A stretch of DNA of 64,000 bases, taken from positions 85,559 through 149,558 of the forward strand of contig CAZHEV010000009.1 of the NCBI GenBank assembly GCA_964531335.1, written 5' to 3'. The DNA is from CAZHEV01 sp964531335 [NCBI: uncultured bacterium]. GTDB taxonomy: Bacteria; Eisenbacteria; RBG-16-71-46; CAZHEV01. The notes below the pieces were generated by a model that saw nothing but the letters and a program-made list of their open reading frames with translations, searched no databases and was not told where the DNA came from. Below, in pieces: positions 1 through 8,620 of the stretch (positions within the stretch are counted from its first letter, which is position 1; every line of letters begins with the position of its first letter). Position numbers and translations under genes: made by a program.

Positions 1-2
1 GG

Positions 3-224
3 TTGACCGACGGGGAGATATACCACTTGGAAAGAGTGGTGAACGAGGAAAAGCGGAGCCAGGAGATCAGGAAGAAGCAGGACGAGCTGCTGGACGCCTA
101 CCTGGAGTGGATGAGAAATCCCTCACCCGAGCTGGAAGAAGTGATCAAGAAGAGGATCGCCGAGGTAAAGGAGAAGGACCCCACCTTCAGCTTCCCCTGG
201 CCGCCGAAAGCCTCGGGGCAGTAG
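3..224 (+). CDS. Small charged hypothetical protein, possibly 5'-truncated by the window edge
   Basis: Open frame of 73 residues that opens with a TTG at the window edge, so the true start may lie upstream. The protein is highly charged (many E, K and R) and reads as helical for most of its length, ending in a short proline/tryptophan-containing tail (SFPWPP). Third codon positions are G/C-biased like the neighbouring real genes, which supports coding. It converges on the DUF4416 gene. I do not recognise a family and propose no function. Confidence 0.5.
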   Translation: MTDGEIYHLERVVNEEKRSQEIRKKQDELLDAYLEWMRNPSPELEEVIKKRIAEVKEKDPTFSFPWPPKASGQ

Positions 225-267
225 ATACAGGGAACAGGTTCCGGCGGCGGCAGGGCGGCTGCTGCGC

Positions 268-864
268 TCAGCTCCCGGTCTCGCCCTCGAGGGCGCGCCT
301 CGCCCCTTCGAAGAACGCGCGCGCTCTACGCGTCCTGTAGTCCGGATACGTCCAGGGAAGGGGCTGAAAGGCCCCCTTCATATAGAGAAGCTCCAGTTCC
401 CCGTACACGTCCTTTGCGACGCGGATCCTGTGGCCGGCGCGCTTGTGGCTCGCGAGCAGCAGGTGGTCCGCGGTCAGGATCCCCGGATCCAGATTGATTC
501 TCCTCCTGTCGGTTCCCGGATAGAGCAGCTCCCGCTCGCGCGCGCAAGTCACCGACTTCATCCAAGCGAGCGAAAGGTCGCCTTCGGCCGCTCCGAAAAC
601 CGCGTAAGAGCGCAGAAGACCCTCTCCCATCTCCCGGCTGTAGTAGTCAGTGAAGTCGAAGGGGAACGGATCGCAGGTCGCGGTGACGGGACCGAAGTCC
701 ACCGACATGGCTTCGGCGGCGGTCGCGAACAAGCCCTCGAAGGCGCTTATCATCCCAACGATGTGAAAGGCGGCCGGCTCTCGGGCCCCTGAGCGGTACG
801 CCGGCTCGGCGCCCCGCCTGGGCGCGGAGGCACCATCTTTCCGAGCTTCGGTCCGGTCGCTCAA
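268..864 (-). CDS. DUF4416 family protein
   Basis: 198-residue protein of the uncharacterised DUF4416 type. The family look is the opening VGMISAFEGLF, followed by VDFGPVTATCDPFPFDFTDYY and a later ARERELLYPG stretch. The start chosen is the TTG whose last two bases form part of the TGA stop of the upstream Fe-S gene (TTGA at 861-864), a translational-coupling arrangement seen twice more in this window. The frame stays open further upstream, but that part overlaps the end of the neighbour and lacks family resemblance. Co-translation with a QueG-like Fe-S protein and guaB is visible; function is unknown. No signal peptide or membrane segment is apparent, so it is probably cytoplasmic. Confidence 0.8.
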   Translation of the reverse strand: MSDRTEARKDGASAPRRGAEPAYRSGAREPAAFHIVGMISAFEGLFATAAEAMSVDFGPVTATCDPFPFDFTDYYSREMGEGLLRSYAVFGAAEGDLSLAWMKSVTCARERELLYPGTDRRRINLDPGILTADHLLLASHKRAGHRIRVAKDVYGELELLYMKGAFQPLPWTYPDYRTRRARAFFEGARRALEGETGS

Positions 865-1586
865 CCTCGATCCTTCGGACGCCACGATTTCGCACCCACG
901 CAGGCCTTCACGCAAAGGCCGCAGATCTTGACGCCGAGCGACAGCTCCTTCGAGAACTTCTTGAGCAGATTGTGGCATCTCTCAAGGTCGAACTCCTCGG
1001 GCGTCTTCCCTATGGCGCCTACCGGGCAGGCGTCCATGCACTTGTAGCACTTGCCGCAGTCGCGCTCCGCCGGGCTCCCGCAGGGCAGCGGCATGTCGGT
1101 CAGGACGGTCGCGTACCGCACCCTGGCGCCGTAGGCCTCCGTCACGGCAAGGTTGTTCCTCCCCCACCAGGCGACCCCCGACAGACAGGCGGCGGCCACG
1201 TGCCAGATATGACCTTTGTTCTCCTTCCAGTCGACTATCTGCGACGAAGGGACGGGAAACGCGCCGTACCCGCGCTCCTGAAGCCAGGTCACGACGGCCG
1301 ACGCCGCGGAATCCAAAAAGAGGTTCGCCTGCCTGTAGTGGTAGCGATACGTGGAGGTGGGACGATCGACCAGGCTCTCAATCACCCGGTCGGAGACCCT
1401 GTAGCCGAGCACGATTGCCCTGGTCAGGTCCGATACCACCCCGGGCGGCACGTACCTTACTTCGAGCCGCCCCCCCGAGAGGTCGGCCACGCCGAACACG
1501 GGAACGCCGCGGGATTCGACCAGACCCTTCAGCTCGGCAAGGGCCGAGGCCGGATCCGGGGATATGTCGGATCGATCTTTCTTCAT
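861..1586 (-). CDS. QueG-like 4Fe-4S protein (epoxyqueuosine reductase family relative)
   Basis: 241 residues. The C-terminal third carries a bacterial ferredoxin-type pattern, CGKCYKCMDACPVGAI, followed by a lone RC and then ICGLCVKAC, enough cysteines for two 4Fe-4S clusters as in epoxyqueuosine reductases. The N-terminal part (around residues 25-140) resembles the family's catalytic region but is shorter than a full QueG (about 350 residues), and the HEAT-like C-terminal extension of QueG is absent. It may therefore be a related reductase rather than the queuosine enzyme. It lies 11 bp after guaB and overlaps the DUF4416 start, so the three are probably one transcript. The ATG at 1586 has no clear Shine-Dalgarno sequence. 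Confidence 0.75.
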   Translation of the reverse strand: MKKDRSDISPDPASALAELKGLVESRGVPVFGVADLSGGRLEVRYVPPGVVSDLTRAIVLGYRVSDRVIESLVDRPTSTYRYHYRQANLFLDSAASAVVTWLQERGYGAFPVPSSQIVDWKENKGHIWHVAAACLSGVAWWGRNNLAVTEAYGARVRYATVLTDMPLPCGSPAERDCGKCYKCMDACPVGAIGKTPEEFDLERCHNLLKKFSKELSLGVKICGLCVKACVGAKSWRPKDRG

Positions 1587-1596
1587 GAAGCTGAGA

Positions 1597-3057
1597 TCAG
1601 CGGATCTCGTAGTTGGGGGCTTCCTTGGTTATCGTGATGTCGTGGGGGTGGCTTTCGCGCAGGCCGGCCACGGTTATCCTTACGAAAGCGGTCTTCGTCC
1701 TTAGCTCCTCGACCGTCCTCACTCCGCAGTACCCCATGCCCGCCCTCAGGCCGCCGACCATTTGGAATATTATGTCCCGTACCGAGCCCCGATAGGGCAC
1801 GCGCCCCTCGATGCCCTCGGCGACCAGCTTGCGATCCTCGACCTCGTCCTGGAAGTAGCGGTCCCTGCTGCCCTTGGACATGGCTTCGACCGAGCCCATG
1901 CCCCTGTAGATCTTGTACCTGCGACCCTCGAGGGTAAGCGACTCGCCGGGGCTCTCGTCCGTGCCGGCGAACAGGCTACCCGTCATTACCGTCGTCCCTC
2001 CGGCGGCGAGGGCCTTGGTGATGTCCCCGGAGTACTTGACGCCGCCGTCGGCGATGATGGGGATTCCCTTGGCATCCAAAGCCGACGCGCAATCCATGAT
2101 GGCCGTGATTTGAGGCACTCCTATTCCCGCTATGACGCGGGTCGTACAGATGGAGCTCGGACCGATCCCCACCTTTATCGCATCGGGCTCCAGGGCGGCC
2201 AGATCGCGCGCCGCTTCCTCCGTCGCGACGTTGCCCACCACGAGATCGACGTCCGAGTACTCGCTCTTTATCTTCTCCGCGGCCTTGATGACGTTCCTCG
2301 AATGACCGTGAGCGCTGTCCAGCACCACGGCGTCCACCTTGGACTTGACGAGCTCGGCAACCCGCTCCGCCATGTCGGCGCTGGGCCCCACCGCGGCGCC
2401 CACCCTGAGGCGGCCGTACTCGTCCTTGCACGCCTTGGGATAGTCGAGCTTCTTCTGAATGTCCTTTACGGTGATCAAGCCCTTCAGGCGGAAGTTCTCG
2501 TCGACCACCGGTAGCTTCTCGATGCGGTTCTGGTGCAGGATGCTGGTCGCTTCCTTGAGCGTGGTACCCACCGGAACCGTGACCAGGTTCTCCTTCGTCA
2601 TGACCTCGGAGATCGGCACGTCCAGGTTCTCCACGAACCTGAGGTCCCTGTTGGTCAAGATGCCGACGAGCTTGTCGTTCTTGGTGATGGGGACCCCGGA
2701 TATCTTGAACCTTCTCATCAGGTCGAACGCGGTGCGGACCGGCGCCTCGGGCTCGAGAGTTATGGGCTCGACTATCATCCCGCTCTCGGATCTCTTGACC
2801 TTGTCGACCTCGGCGGCCTGCTCGGCGACGCTCAGGTTCTTGTGTATGATCCCTATTCCGCCCTCGCGGGCCATCGCGATAGCCAGCGCCGATTCGGTGA
2901 CCGTGTCCATGGCGGCGCTGACGATGGGAATGTTCAACTCGATCCTGCGGGAGAACAGCGTGCGCGTGTCCACGTCGGAGGGCAGGACGTCGGACTTGGC
3001 GGGAACCAGGAGTACGTCGTCAAAAGTCAGAGCTTCCCTGATTGTCTTGTCTCTCAT
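1597..3057 (-). CDS. guaB: IMP dehydrogenase
   Basis: 486 residues, the normal size. It oxidises IMP to XMP with NAD+, the committed step to guanine nucleotides. Visible: the N-terminal [15 protein letters not shown], two CBS repeats (around residues 95-205, including ILTNRDLRF and GLITVKDI), the dinucleotide-binding VLDSAHGHS, the active-site loop [10 protein letters not shown] with the catalytic cysteine, and GMGSVEAM in the mobile flap. The start is the ATG of [10 protein letters not shown], preceded by GGAG at good spacing; an in-frame upstream extension has no family similarity. guaA lies about 15 kb away, so the two GMP-branch genes are unlinked here. Confidence 0.97.
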   Translation of the reverse strand: MRDKTIREALTFDDVLLVPAKSDVLPSDVDTRTLFSRRIELNIPIVSAAMDTVTESALAIAMAREGGIGIIHKNLSVAEQAAEVDKVKRSESGMIVEPITLEPEAPVRTAFDLMRRFKISGVPITKNDKLVGILTNRDLRFVENLDVPISEVMTKENLVTVPVGTTLKEATSILHQNRIEKLPVVDENFRLKGLITVKDIQKKLDYPKACKDEYGRLRVGAAVGPSADMAERVAELVKSKVDAVVLDSAHGHSRNVIKAAEKIKSEYSDVDLVVGNVATEEAARDLAALEPDAIKVGIGPSSICTTRVIAGIGVPQITAIMDCASALDAKGIPIIADGGVKYSGDITKALAAGGTTVMTGSLFAGTDESPGESLTLEGRRYKIYRGMGSVEAMSKGSRDRYFQDEVEDRKLVAEGIEGRVPYRGSVRDIIFQMVGGLRAGMGYCGVRTVEELRTKTAFVRITVAGLRESHPHDITITKEAPNYEIR

Positions 3058-3157
3058 CTTGTACTCCGGCTGCCGGCCATCCAGCGGCTGCGGCCGAACG
3101 GCCAGTGAATGACTCCCCGGGGCGCTACGAAGGCCGATCGCCAATGGCGCCTCCGGG

Positions 3158-3805
3158 CTATTCGCCGCCGCCGCTCAGGATGTCCAAGGAGAAGTAATAG
3201 CTGGCGCCTACGACGAACTGCACGTAGGAGTCGTCATTTCCGAACCCGGAAGGAAAATCCTCCAGGTTCTTCGAGAATATCTTGTGCCAGACGAAGTCGT
3301 AGTTGACGGTGACCGACCGGGTAATGAAGTACTCGAGCCCAGCCGTGACGTTGATCCCCCAGTCCAGAGTGGATCGATCTTCCTCCGTCTTGGGATCCTT
3401 GGTGACCTGGAGATTCTCCCGGACAACAACATTGTAGGCCCCGACCCCGACCCCCGCGTGAGGCAGATACCTGGGCCATTGCTCGAAGACGTGCCTGTAT
3501 TCCACGGCGACCGTGACGGGATTTATAATGGTAAGCGTGTCGTTTCTACCGGAATACGAGTTCCAGCCCCTGCCGAAGGTGCCGTGCAAGGCCACCTTGG
3601 GGTTGAAAACGTATCTCCAGTCGAAATGACCCAGAAGCCGGGGCTGGGCCTCCCTGCTGAGATCGTCGTCGCCCGTAAACAACATCAGGCCCCCGCTGGC
3701 GCCTATGCTGCCCTTGCCGCCGAGCTCCTGCGCGAAGCCCGGCCCCGCCGAGATCACGGCCCCGATTGCCACTATGGCGAACAACGCCGTGGAAATCCTT
3801 GACAT
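3158..3805 (-). CDS. Outer-membrane beta-barrel protein (OmpW/OmpA-barrel-like)
   Basis: 215 residues. A signal peptide (residues 1-25, ending GPGFAQ) is followed by alternating amphipathic beta-strands rich in aromatic and glycine residues, and the protein ends near an aromatic run (ASYYFSL), as expected for a small eight-strand barrel. The start ATG is preceded by AAAGGAG. No precise family is recognised. It lies 100 bp upstream of guaB on the same strand; whether they are co-transcribed is unclear. Confidence 0.75.
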   Translation of the reverse strand: MSRISTALFAIVAIGAVISAGPGFAQELGGKGSIGASGGLMLFTGDDDLSREAQPRLLGHFDWRYVFNPKVALHGTFGRGWNSYSGRNDTLTIINPVTVAVEYRHVFEQWPRYLPHAGVGVGAYNVVVRENLQVTKDPKTEEDRSTLDWGINVTAGLEYFITRSVTVNYDFVWHKIFSKNLEDFPSGFGNDDSYVQFVVGASYYFSLDILSGGGE

Positions 3806-4105
3806 CCCCGTCTCCTTTCACCGGCCTCACACCGCGTCGAAGTATATGAAAAACAAGAGGTATTGGATGATAACTCCCGCCGTGGCTCCTGTCAAGATTA
3901 TAGCCTCGCCGGCCGGCGAGCGCCAGTGGACACGGGATCCGTCGCGGCGGGCGAGGGCGGGGCAAGGAACGGGCGGCCGCCATTGGCCGGGGCAGCTCGC
4001 GGCCGGTCGCCGGCCGCCCGGCGGGCCGTGTCTCGGCGTCGCGGGACGACAGGGTCCGCCACTTCCCACGTGCTCGCCCCGCGGAGGCGGCTTCGGCCGA
4101 AAGGG
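3806..4105. other. Intergenic region with GC-rich palindromes
   Basis: Gap between the flavodiiron gene end and the start of the outer-membrane protein. It holds a perfect 16-bp palindrome at 3905-3920 (CTCGCCGGCCGGCGAG) and a second hairpin at 3999-4017 (GCGGCCGG, 3-nt loop, CCGGCCGC). The second lies about 90 bp past the flavodiiron stop on the minus strand and could help end that transcript, but has no T-run. No coding signal is seen. Confidence 0.5.
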
Positions 4106-5287
4106 TCAGTCCATCAACCCCCACTCCCTGTGCTTTGCGGCTATTGCGTCGGCCAGTACGTCCAGTGCGGCGAGATCGGACTCTTTCGGGTATCCCTTGC
4201 ACAGGACGGGGTCCGGCGTCTCCACTTTTAGCTTTCCGAGGGCGCCCAGTGTCTGCTCGACCGACTTACCTCCCCATCCGTAGGAGCCGATCACGGTGGC
4301 GAGCCTGATTGTCGGCTTCAAGGCGCCGGCTATGGTGGCCGCGTACAACACGGTAGGATGAGGGCCGACCAGCACCGTGGGGGTGCCGAAGACCACGGAG
4401 GCGGCGTCCACCAGTGACATCGCCAGCCGCCCCAGGTCGGTCACCGTCATGTCGTATCTCTGCACGCTCACCCCTCTGTCCGCGAGCGCCGCGGTCAGAT
4501 GCGCCACCATCCTCTCCGTGCTGCCGTGCATGGTCACGTAGGGCAGGACCACCACGTTTTTCACTTTGTCCGAGACCCAGTCCTCATACGCGTCCACTAT
4601 CAGCTTCGGGTCCGAGTAGATGGGCCCGTGGCTGGTGGCTATCATCTCGAGGTCGAGCTCTCTCACCTTCTCCAGGTTGCCCCGTATGATGCGGTAGAAC
4701 GGCATCATTATCTCGGCGTAGTATCTCTTGGCCGCTTCGAAGACGCGCGGGTCGTCCTTCACGTGGAGATCGGCCGTCGCGTAATGGGAGCCGAAGAAAT
4801 CGCAGCTGAACAGGATCTTCTCCTCCTCCAGATAGGTGACCATGGTCTCCGGCCAGTGCACCCAAGGCGTATAGATGAAGCGCATGGTCTTGCCGCCCAG
4901 GGAAATGGTCTCCCCGTCTTCGACCGTGACGAACCTGTCCTCGGGCAGACAGAGGTGATCGATGAGCATCTCCTTGCACTTGGGATTGGTGACTACCTTG
5001 GCGTCGGGATATTTGTGGAGCACGCACGAGATCGCCCCCGAATGGTCCTGCTCGGCGTGATGCGAGACCACGTAGTCGACGCTTGGCACGTCGCTTAGCT
5101 GCCCCATCAGCACGTCGGTCATCGTCGGATCGACGGTGTCCAGCAGCGCCGTCTTCTCAGCGCCCTGAATCAGATAGGCGTTGTAGCTCGTCCCATCCGG
5201 AAGGGGAATCAGGCTGTCGAAGAGCCGCCTGTTCCAATCCACGGCGCCCATCCAGTGCACGCCCTCTCTCATCTTTCTCTTGTTCAT
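4106..5287 (-). CDS. Flavodiiron protein (O2/NO reductase)
   Basis: 393 residues in the A-type flavodiiron layout. An N-terminal metallo-beta-lactamase-like domain (about 1-245) contains the diiron ligands HHAEQDHSG (H-x-E-x-D-H), a further H in TPWVHWPETM and the later TSHGPIY. The C-terminal flavodoxin domain (about 250-390) has the FMN phosphate loop TMHGSTERM. These cytoplasmic enzymes reduce O2 to water or NO to N2O to protect anaerobes. There is no fused rubredoxin or flavin reductase, so a separate electron donor is required. It stands as its own transcription unit. Confidence 0.93.
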   Translation of the reverse strand: MNKRKMREGVHWMGAVDWNRRLFDSLIPLPDGTSYNAYLIQGAEKTALLDTVDPTMTDVLMGQLSDVPSVDYVVSHHAEQDHSGAISCVLHKYPDAKVVTNPKCKEMLIDHLCLPEDRFVTVEDGETISLGGKTMRFIYTPWVHWPETMVTYLEEEKILFSCDFFGSHYATADLHVKDDPRVFEAAKRYYAEIMMPFYRIIRGNLEKVRELDLEMIATSHGPIYSDPKLIVDAYEDWVSDKVKNVVVLPYVTMHGSTERMVAHLTAALADRGVSVQRYDMTVTDLGRLAMSLVDAASVVFGTPTVLVGPHPTVLYAATIAGALKPTIRLATVIGSYGWGGKSVEQTLGALGKLKVETPDPVLCKGYPKESDLAALDVLADAIAAKHREWGLMD

Positions 5288-5471
5288 CGCCCACCTCCGT
5301 TATAATGCAGCGCTCCGATCTTCATGTCGGCGCCGGTTCCTGAATGCCAAGCCACCCGCGGCGCGCCGTCGGGCGTCCGCCGTCATCACCGGGGTCTGGT
5401 TGTACCTACGGCCCGAAGGCGAGCGCGGATACCCACGCCGGCCTCTTGAGAAGTCGCATCCCGGGTACCCC

Positions 5472-5804
5472 CTAGGATCTGATCATTACGAGCATCATCT
5501 TGAATCTCTCCCGGGCCATCAAGGCGTGCGGTCTGTTCGCCGGCATCACGATCACGTCGCCCGCTTTCAAGGTGTAGGCCGTGCCCTCTATGGTCACTTC
5601 CGCGACGCCGTCTATGACATCGACCAGGGCGTCGAAAGGGGTGGTGTGCTCGCTCAGCCCCTGGCCTTCGTCGAAGGCGAACAAGGTGACCGTGCCCGTG
5701 GGCTTCTTGAGCACCTCGCGGCTCACCACCGAGCCGTCCTGATACTCGACAAGCCCGGCGAGTCTCTCCACTTTCGCTATAGGTGTCTTGCGGTCGTCGC
5801 TCAT
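5472..5804 (-). CDS. Small single-domain cupin protein
   Basis: 110 residues with one conserved beta-barrel: H-containing GLSEHTTPFDALVDVIDG (motif 1) and AGDVIVMPANRPHAL (motif 2). Similar small cupins bind a metal or small ligand; the substrate cannot be deduced. Its ATG overlaps the TGA of the upstream YbjQ-family gene (TGATG), so the two are translationally coupled. Cytoplasmic, no signal peptide. Confidence 0.85.
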   Translation of the reverse strand: MSDDRKTPIAKVERLAGLVEYQDGSVVSREVLKKPTGTVTLFAFDEGQGLSEHTTPFDALVDVIDGVAEVTIEGTAYTLKAGDVIVMPANRPHALMARERFKMMLVMIRS

Positions 5805-6127
5805 CAGTATTTCACCGCCGTTCCGCTTGCGCTCACCATCAGCATGCCGCCGCTTTGGCCTAATGTTATCGTCTCGTAGTCCAGGTCCACGGCGATTACG
5901 CCGTTGGCGCCCATCGTCCTCGCCTGCTCCGTCATCTCGCTGATCGCTATATCCTTGGCTCTTCGAAGCTCCTTTTCGTAAGCGCCTGACCTGCCCCCCA
6001 CTATGTCGCGTATGCCCGCGAAGAAGTCCTTGAAGATGTTGGCGCCCATGATGGCCTCGCCGCTCACAAGCCCCAGGTAGCTTCTGATAGGATGTCCTTC
6101 GATGTTATGAGTAGTCAAGACCAGCAT
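5804..6127 (-). CDS. YbjQ/UPF0145 family protein
   Basis: 107 residues with the family hallmarks: the N-terminal [40 protein letters not shown], a helix, then [12 protein letters not shown] and a C-terminal SASGTAV strand. Members assemble as pentamers of unknown role and often sit beside metal or stress genes. The start chosen is the ATG preceded by AAGGAGAG, which removes a 22-residue non-homologous extension. It is first in a two-gene unit with the cupin and appears to be read from a minus-strand promoter that faces the tRNA promoter. Confidence 0.88.
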   Translation of the reverse strand: MLVLTTHNIEGHPIRSYLGLVSGEAIMGANIFKDFFAGIRDIVGGRSGAYEKELRRAKDIAISEMTEQARTMGANGVIAVDLDYETITLGQSGGMLMVSASGTAVKY

Positions 6128-6267
6128 TGGCAGCTCTCCTTGTCGAATGTCTGGGGACCGGTTGGCTACGCTCCCGGGCCATGGAACCCGCACGGGGATT
6201 ATAGCGCATGCCGGCGGCGGGGTCAGCCGGGCGTCCCGTCACTCCCGGCCCACACCCCCGGCCCAAG

Positions 6268-6324
6268 CCACTTGACAGTTGCCGGACCAAAGCCATAACC
6301 TTATTGAGGGAAAACGTCAAGTGG
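6268..6324. promoter_or_regulatory. Face-to-face promoters inside a 9-bp inverted repeat
   Basis: CCACTTGAC at 6268-6276 is repeated in inverted form as GTCAAGTGG at 6316-6324. The left arm carries a plus-strand -35 TTGACA (6272-6277) with CATAAC 16 bp on (6294-6299), directed at the tRNA. The right arm carries a minus-strand -35 TTGACG (6315-6320) with a weak TATGGC 17 bp on (6292-6297), directed at the YbjQ/cupin pair. The two -10 elements overlap, so simultaneous use should be mutually exclusive. The inverted repeat could also be an operator. Confidence 0.5.
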
Positions 6325-6383
6325 AGGTCCTACAGCCTCCCCTGGAGCAGGGCCATCTAAGTACCCCTTGTGCGGGTGTTGCG

Positions 6384-6460
6384 GGCGGTGTAGCTCAGTC
6401 GGTTAGAGCAGCGGAATCATAATCCGCGTGTCCGGGGTTCGAATCCCTGCACCGCCACCA
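6384..6460 (+). tRNA. tRNA with CAU anticodon, probably elongator tRNA-Met
   Basis: 77-nt cloverleaf with CCA encoded. The acceptor stem GGCGGTG pairs with CACCGCC, the D stem is GCTC/GAGC, the anticodon stem GCGGA/TCCGC encloses loop ATCATAA (anticodon CAT at 6418-6420), and the T arm CGGGG-TTCGAAT-CCCTG closes. The GGCGGTGTAGCTCAG start resembles elongator tRNA-Met of Bacillus. A CAU tRNA could instead be the tRNA-Ile2 that TilS modifies, and tilS begins only 43 bp downstream. Position 32 is A, opposite A38, where a pyrimidine is usual. Confidence 0.93.
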
Positions 6461-6502
6461 ACCTACCGGCCTCCATAAACCTCAACGGGATTCGACCACC
6501 AA

Positions 6503-7942
6503 GTGAAAGCCGACATGGATGTCATGCTGCCGGGTAAAGTGACCGCCGCGATTGAGAGATACAACATGATACGCCCCGGCTCTCCCGTGATGGCGGCCGT
6601 CTCCGGAGGGGCGGACTCGGTAGCCCTGCTGCACGTTCTCGCCGGCCTGAGGGAATCGCTCGGTATCGATCTCTCCGCCGCCCACCTGAATCACAGGCTC
6701 AGGGGGGCGGCCTCCGACGAAGACGCGGCCTTCGTCTCGCGCGTGGCGGGCGGCCTCGGGATCGAGTGCGTCAGCGACTCGGCGGACGTGCGGGCCCTGG
6801 CCTCCGAGGAGAAACGGTCCCTGGAGGACGCAGCCAGGGAGGCCCGGAGGCGCTTCCTCCTGCGCGCGGCGAGGGCCCGGGGCGCGGCCGTCGTCGCCAC
6901 CGGCCACCATGCGGACGACCAGGCGGAGACGGTCCTCATGAGGCTCATCAGGGGCGCCGGAGTGCGGGGGCTGGCCGGTATCGACCCGGTCTCGCCGGAG
7001 GGATTCGTGCGGCCTCTGATCGAGTGCAGGAGGGGCGAGATACGGCGCTATCTCCATGACAGGGGCATCCCGTACAGAGAGGACGCGTCCAACGAGGACA
7101 GGTCCTTCCTGCGCAACCGGGTGAGGCACGAGCTGATTCCCCTCATAGAGAGGGATTTCAGTCCCGCCATAGTCCCGCTCCTGTGCAGGACCTCCGACAA
7201 CATGGCCGGGGTGGACAGGATGTTGTCGGGCCTGGGCGAAAAAGCGCTGGCGGAGGCGGCCGTCGAGAGCGCCGGCGAGAGGATGTCGCTTGATTCCAAC
7301 GCCCTCCGGGCTTATGATAAAGTCACGTGGAGATACGTCTTCCAGCGGGCTTACAGGGAGTTGGCCGGAAATCTGGAGACGCTCTCTCACGCGCATCTGC
7401 TGGCTCTGACGGATATGGTCGAGAGGCAGCCCACGGGGACGTCCATTCACCTTCCCGGAGGCTTCGAGGCGAGAAAAACTTACGGCCTGATCGAGCTCCG
7501 CCGCCGCGAACCGCAGCCGGAGCCCGCTCTTGAAGAGAGGGAGGTGCTGCTGCCGGGCGCCACACCCGTTCCGGAGATGGACGGGGTGCTCGAGACAGAG
7601 CTTATGGACATCGCCGACCTTCCTCCAGACCTCAGGATCGTCGATCCGACGGTAGCGTTCTTCGATGTGAAAGACGTCTCCCCTCCACTATCGGTACGGG
7701 GCAGAAGGAGGGGCGACAGAATAAGACCTTTTGGATCCCCCGGGACCAAGAAACTGAAGGATCTATTGATCGACCTCAAGATACCTCCCGAGAGCAGGGA
7801 CAGCCTCCCGGTCTTGACGGACGCTTTGGGGCTGCTCTGGGTGGCCGGAGTGAAAAGGTCGGACAGGGCCAGGATCGGCCCGGAGACCAGGGGGGTGTTC
7901 TGCGCCAGATGGGTGCCGGGTCGTCGATTCCCGGATGAATGA
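6503..7942 (+). CDS. tilS: tRNA(Ile)-lysidine synthase
   Basis: 479 residues. It ligates lysine to C34 of tRNA-Ile2 (CAU), changing its decoding from AUG to AUA. The N-terminal PP-loop ATPase shows SGGADSVALLHVL (about residue 33), AHLNHRLRG, ATGHHADDQAETVLMRLIRG and RNRVRHELIPL. A middle domain and a C-terminal TilS domain (RGDRIRPFG, LKIPPESRDSLPVL, WVAGVKRSDRARIG) make it full length. The first start is GTG at 6503; an ATG at 6515 is equally possible, and neither has a good ribosome-binding site. It probably shares a transcript with the tRNA immediately upstream. Confidence 0.95.
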   Translation: MKADMDVMLPGKVTAAIERYNMIRPGSPVMAAVSGGADSVALLHVLAGLRESLGIDLSAAHLNHRLRGAASDEDAAFVSRVAGGLGIECVSDSADVRALASEEKRSLEDAAREARRRFLLRAARARGAAVVATGHHADDQAETVLMRLIRGAGVRGLAGIDPVSPEGFVRPLIECRRGEIRRYLHDRGIPYREDASNEDRSFLRNRVRHELIPLIERDFSPAIVPLLCRTSDNMAGVDRMLSGLGEKALAEAAVESAGERMSLDSNALRAYDKVTWRYVFQRAYRELAGNLETLSHAHLLALTDMVERQPTGTSIHLPGGFEARKTYGLIELRRREPQPEPALEEREVLLPGATPVPEMDGVLETELMDIADLPPDLRIVDPTVAFFDVKDVSPPLSVRGRRRGDRIRPFGSPGTKKLKDLLIDLKIPPESRDSLPVLTDALGLLWVAGVKRSDRARIGPETRGVFCARWVPGRRFPDE

Positions 7943-8035
7943 CGGAGCCCGAGCCCAGCCCGCCCACCCAAGGACCGACCGAACGGGCGGCGAAGGGCGA
8001 AGGAGAGTACCTCGGAGGAATCGAAAGAGAGATAG

Positions 8036-8575
8036 ATGACCTCTGACAGAGCAGTCGCAGAGATTAAGCCGCTAATCACCGCGCAGGAGATAGCCGGGCG
8101 CGTCGGCGAGCTGGCCTCGGCCATAAGCCACGATTACAGGGACAGCGGAAATCTGGTTCTGGTCGGGGTCCTGAAGGGCGGCGCCGTCTTCCTCTGCGAC
8201 CTGGTCAGAGCGATGGAGGTGCAGGCGGAGCTGGAGTTCATAAGGGTCTCCTCCTACGGGGACTCCATGGCGAGCTCGGGCATCGTGGAGATAGTGTCCG
8301 ACGTCGAGTCCACGCTCGAGAACAAAGATATAATAGTGGTGGATTGCATTGTCGATTCGGGTCTGACGATGGGGCGAATCCTCGCCCATCTCTCGGACAG
8401 GCCCGGAGTCCGCAGCATCGAGGTCTGCTCCCTGCTTTCCAAGAGTGCGGGGGGCCGTCCCGGAGCCCGGCCCAAGTACGTGGGCTTTGAGATAGACGAT
8501 AGATTCGTGGTCGGCTATGGTCTCGATTACGCTGAGAGGTTCCGGTCTCTGCCTTATATTGCGACATTGAAGTGA
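8036..8575 (+). CDS. hpt: Hypoxanthine phosphoribosyltransferase
   Basis: 179 residues. It salvages hypoxanthine/guanine with PRPP to IMP/GMP. The type I PRTase fold is visible: LVLVGVLKGGAVF, the flexible loop VSSYGDSMASSG, the PRPP motif IIVVDCIVDSGLTMG (the usual acidic VEDI-type opening is VDCI here), and FVVGYGLDYAERFR near the end. The tilS-hpt-ftsH order is the classical Gram-positive arrangement and recurs in many bacterial phyla; here folP follows directly, so the block probably forms one operon. The start ATG follows purine-rich GGAGGAATCGAAAGAG. Confidence 0.95.
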   Translation: MTSDRAVAEIKPLITAQEIAGRVGELASAISHDYRDSGNLVLVGVLKGGAVFLCDLVRAMEVQAELEFIRVSSYGDSMASSGIVEIVSDVESTLENKDIIVVDCIVDSGLTMGRILAHLSDRPGVRSIEVCSLLSKSAGGRPGARPKYVGFEIDDRFVVGYGLDYAERFRSLPYIATLK

Positions 8576-8620
8576 CGTTAACTGTGGTGGGAGCCGGCTC
8601 CACCCACAAGGTGATAAGAG

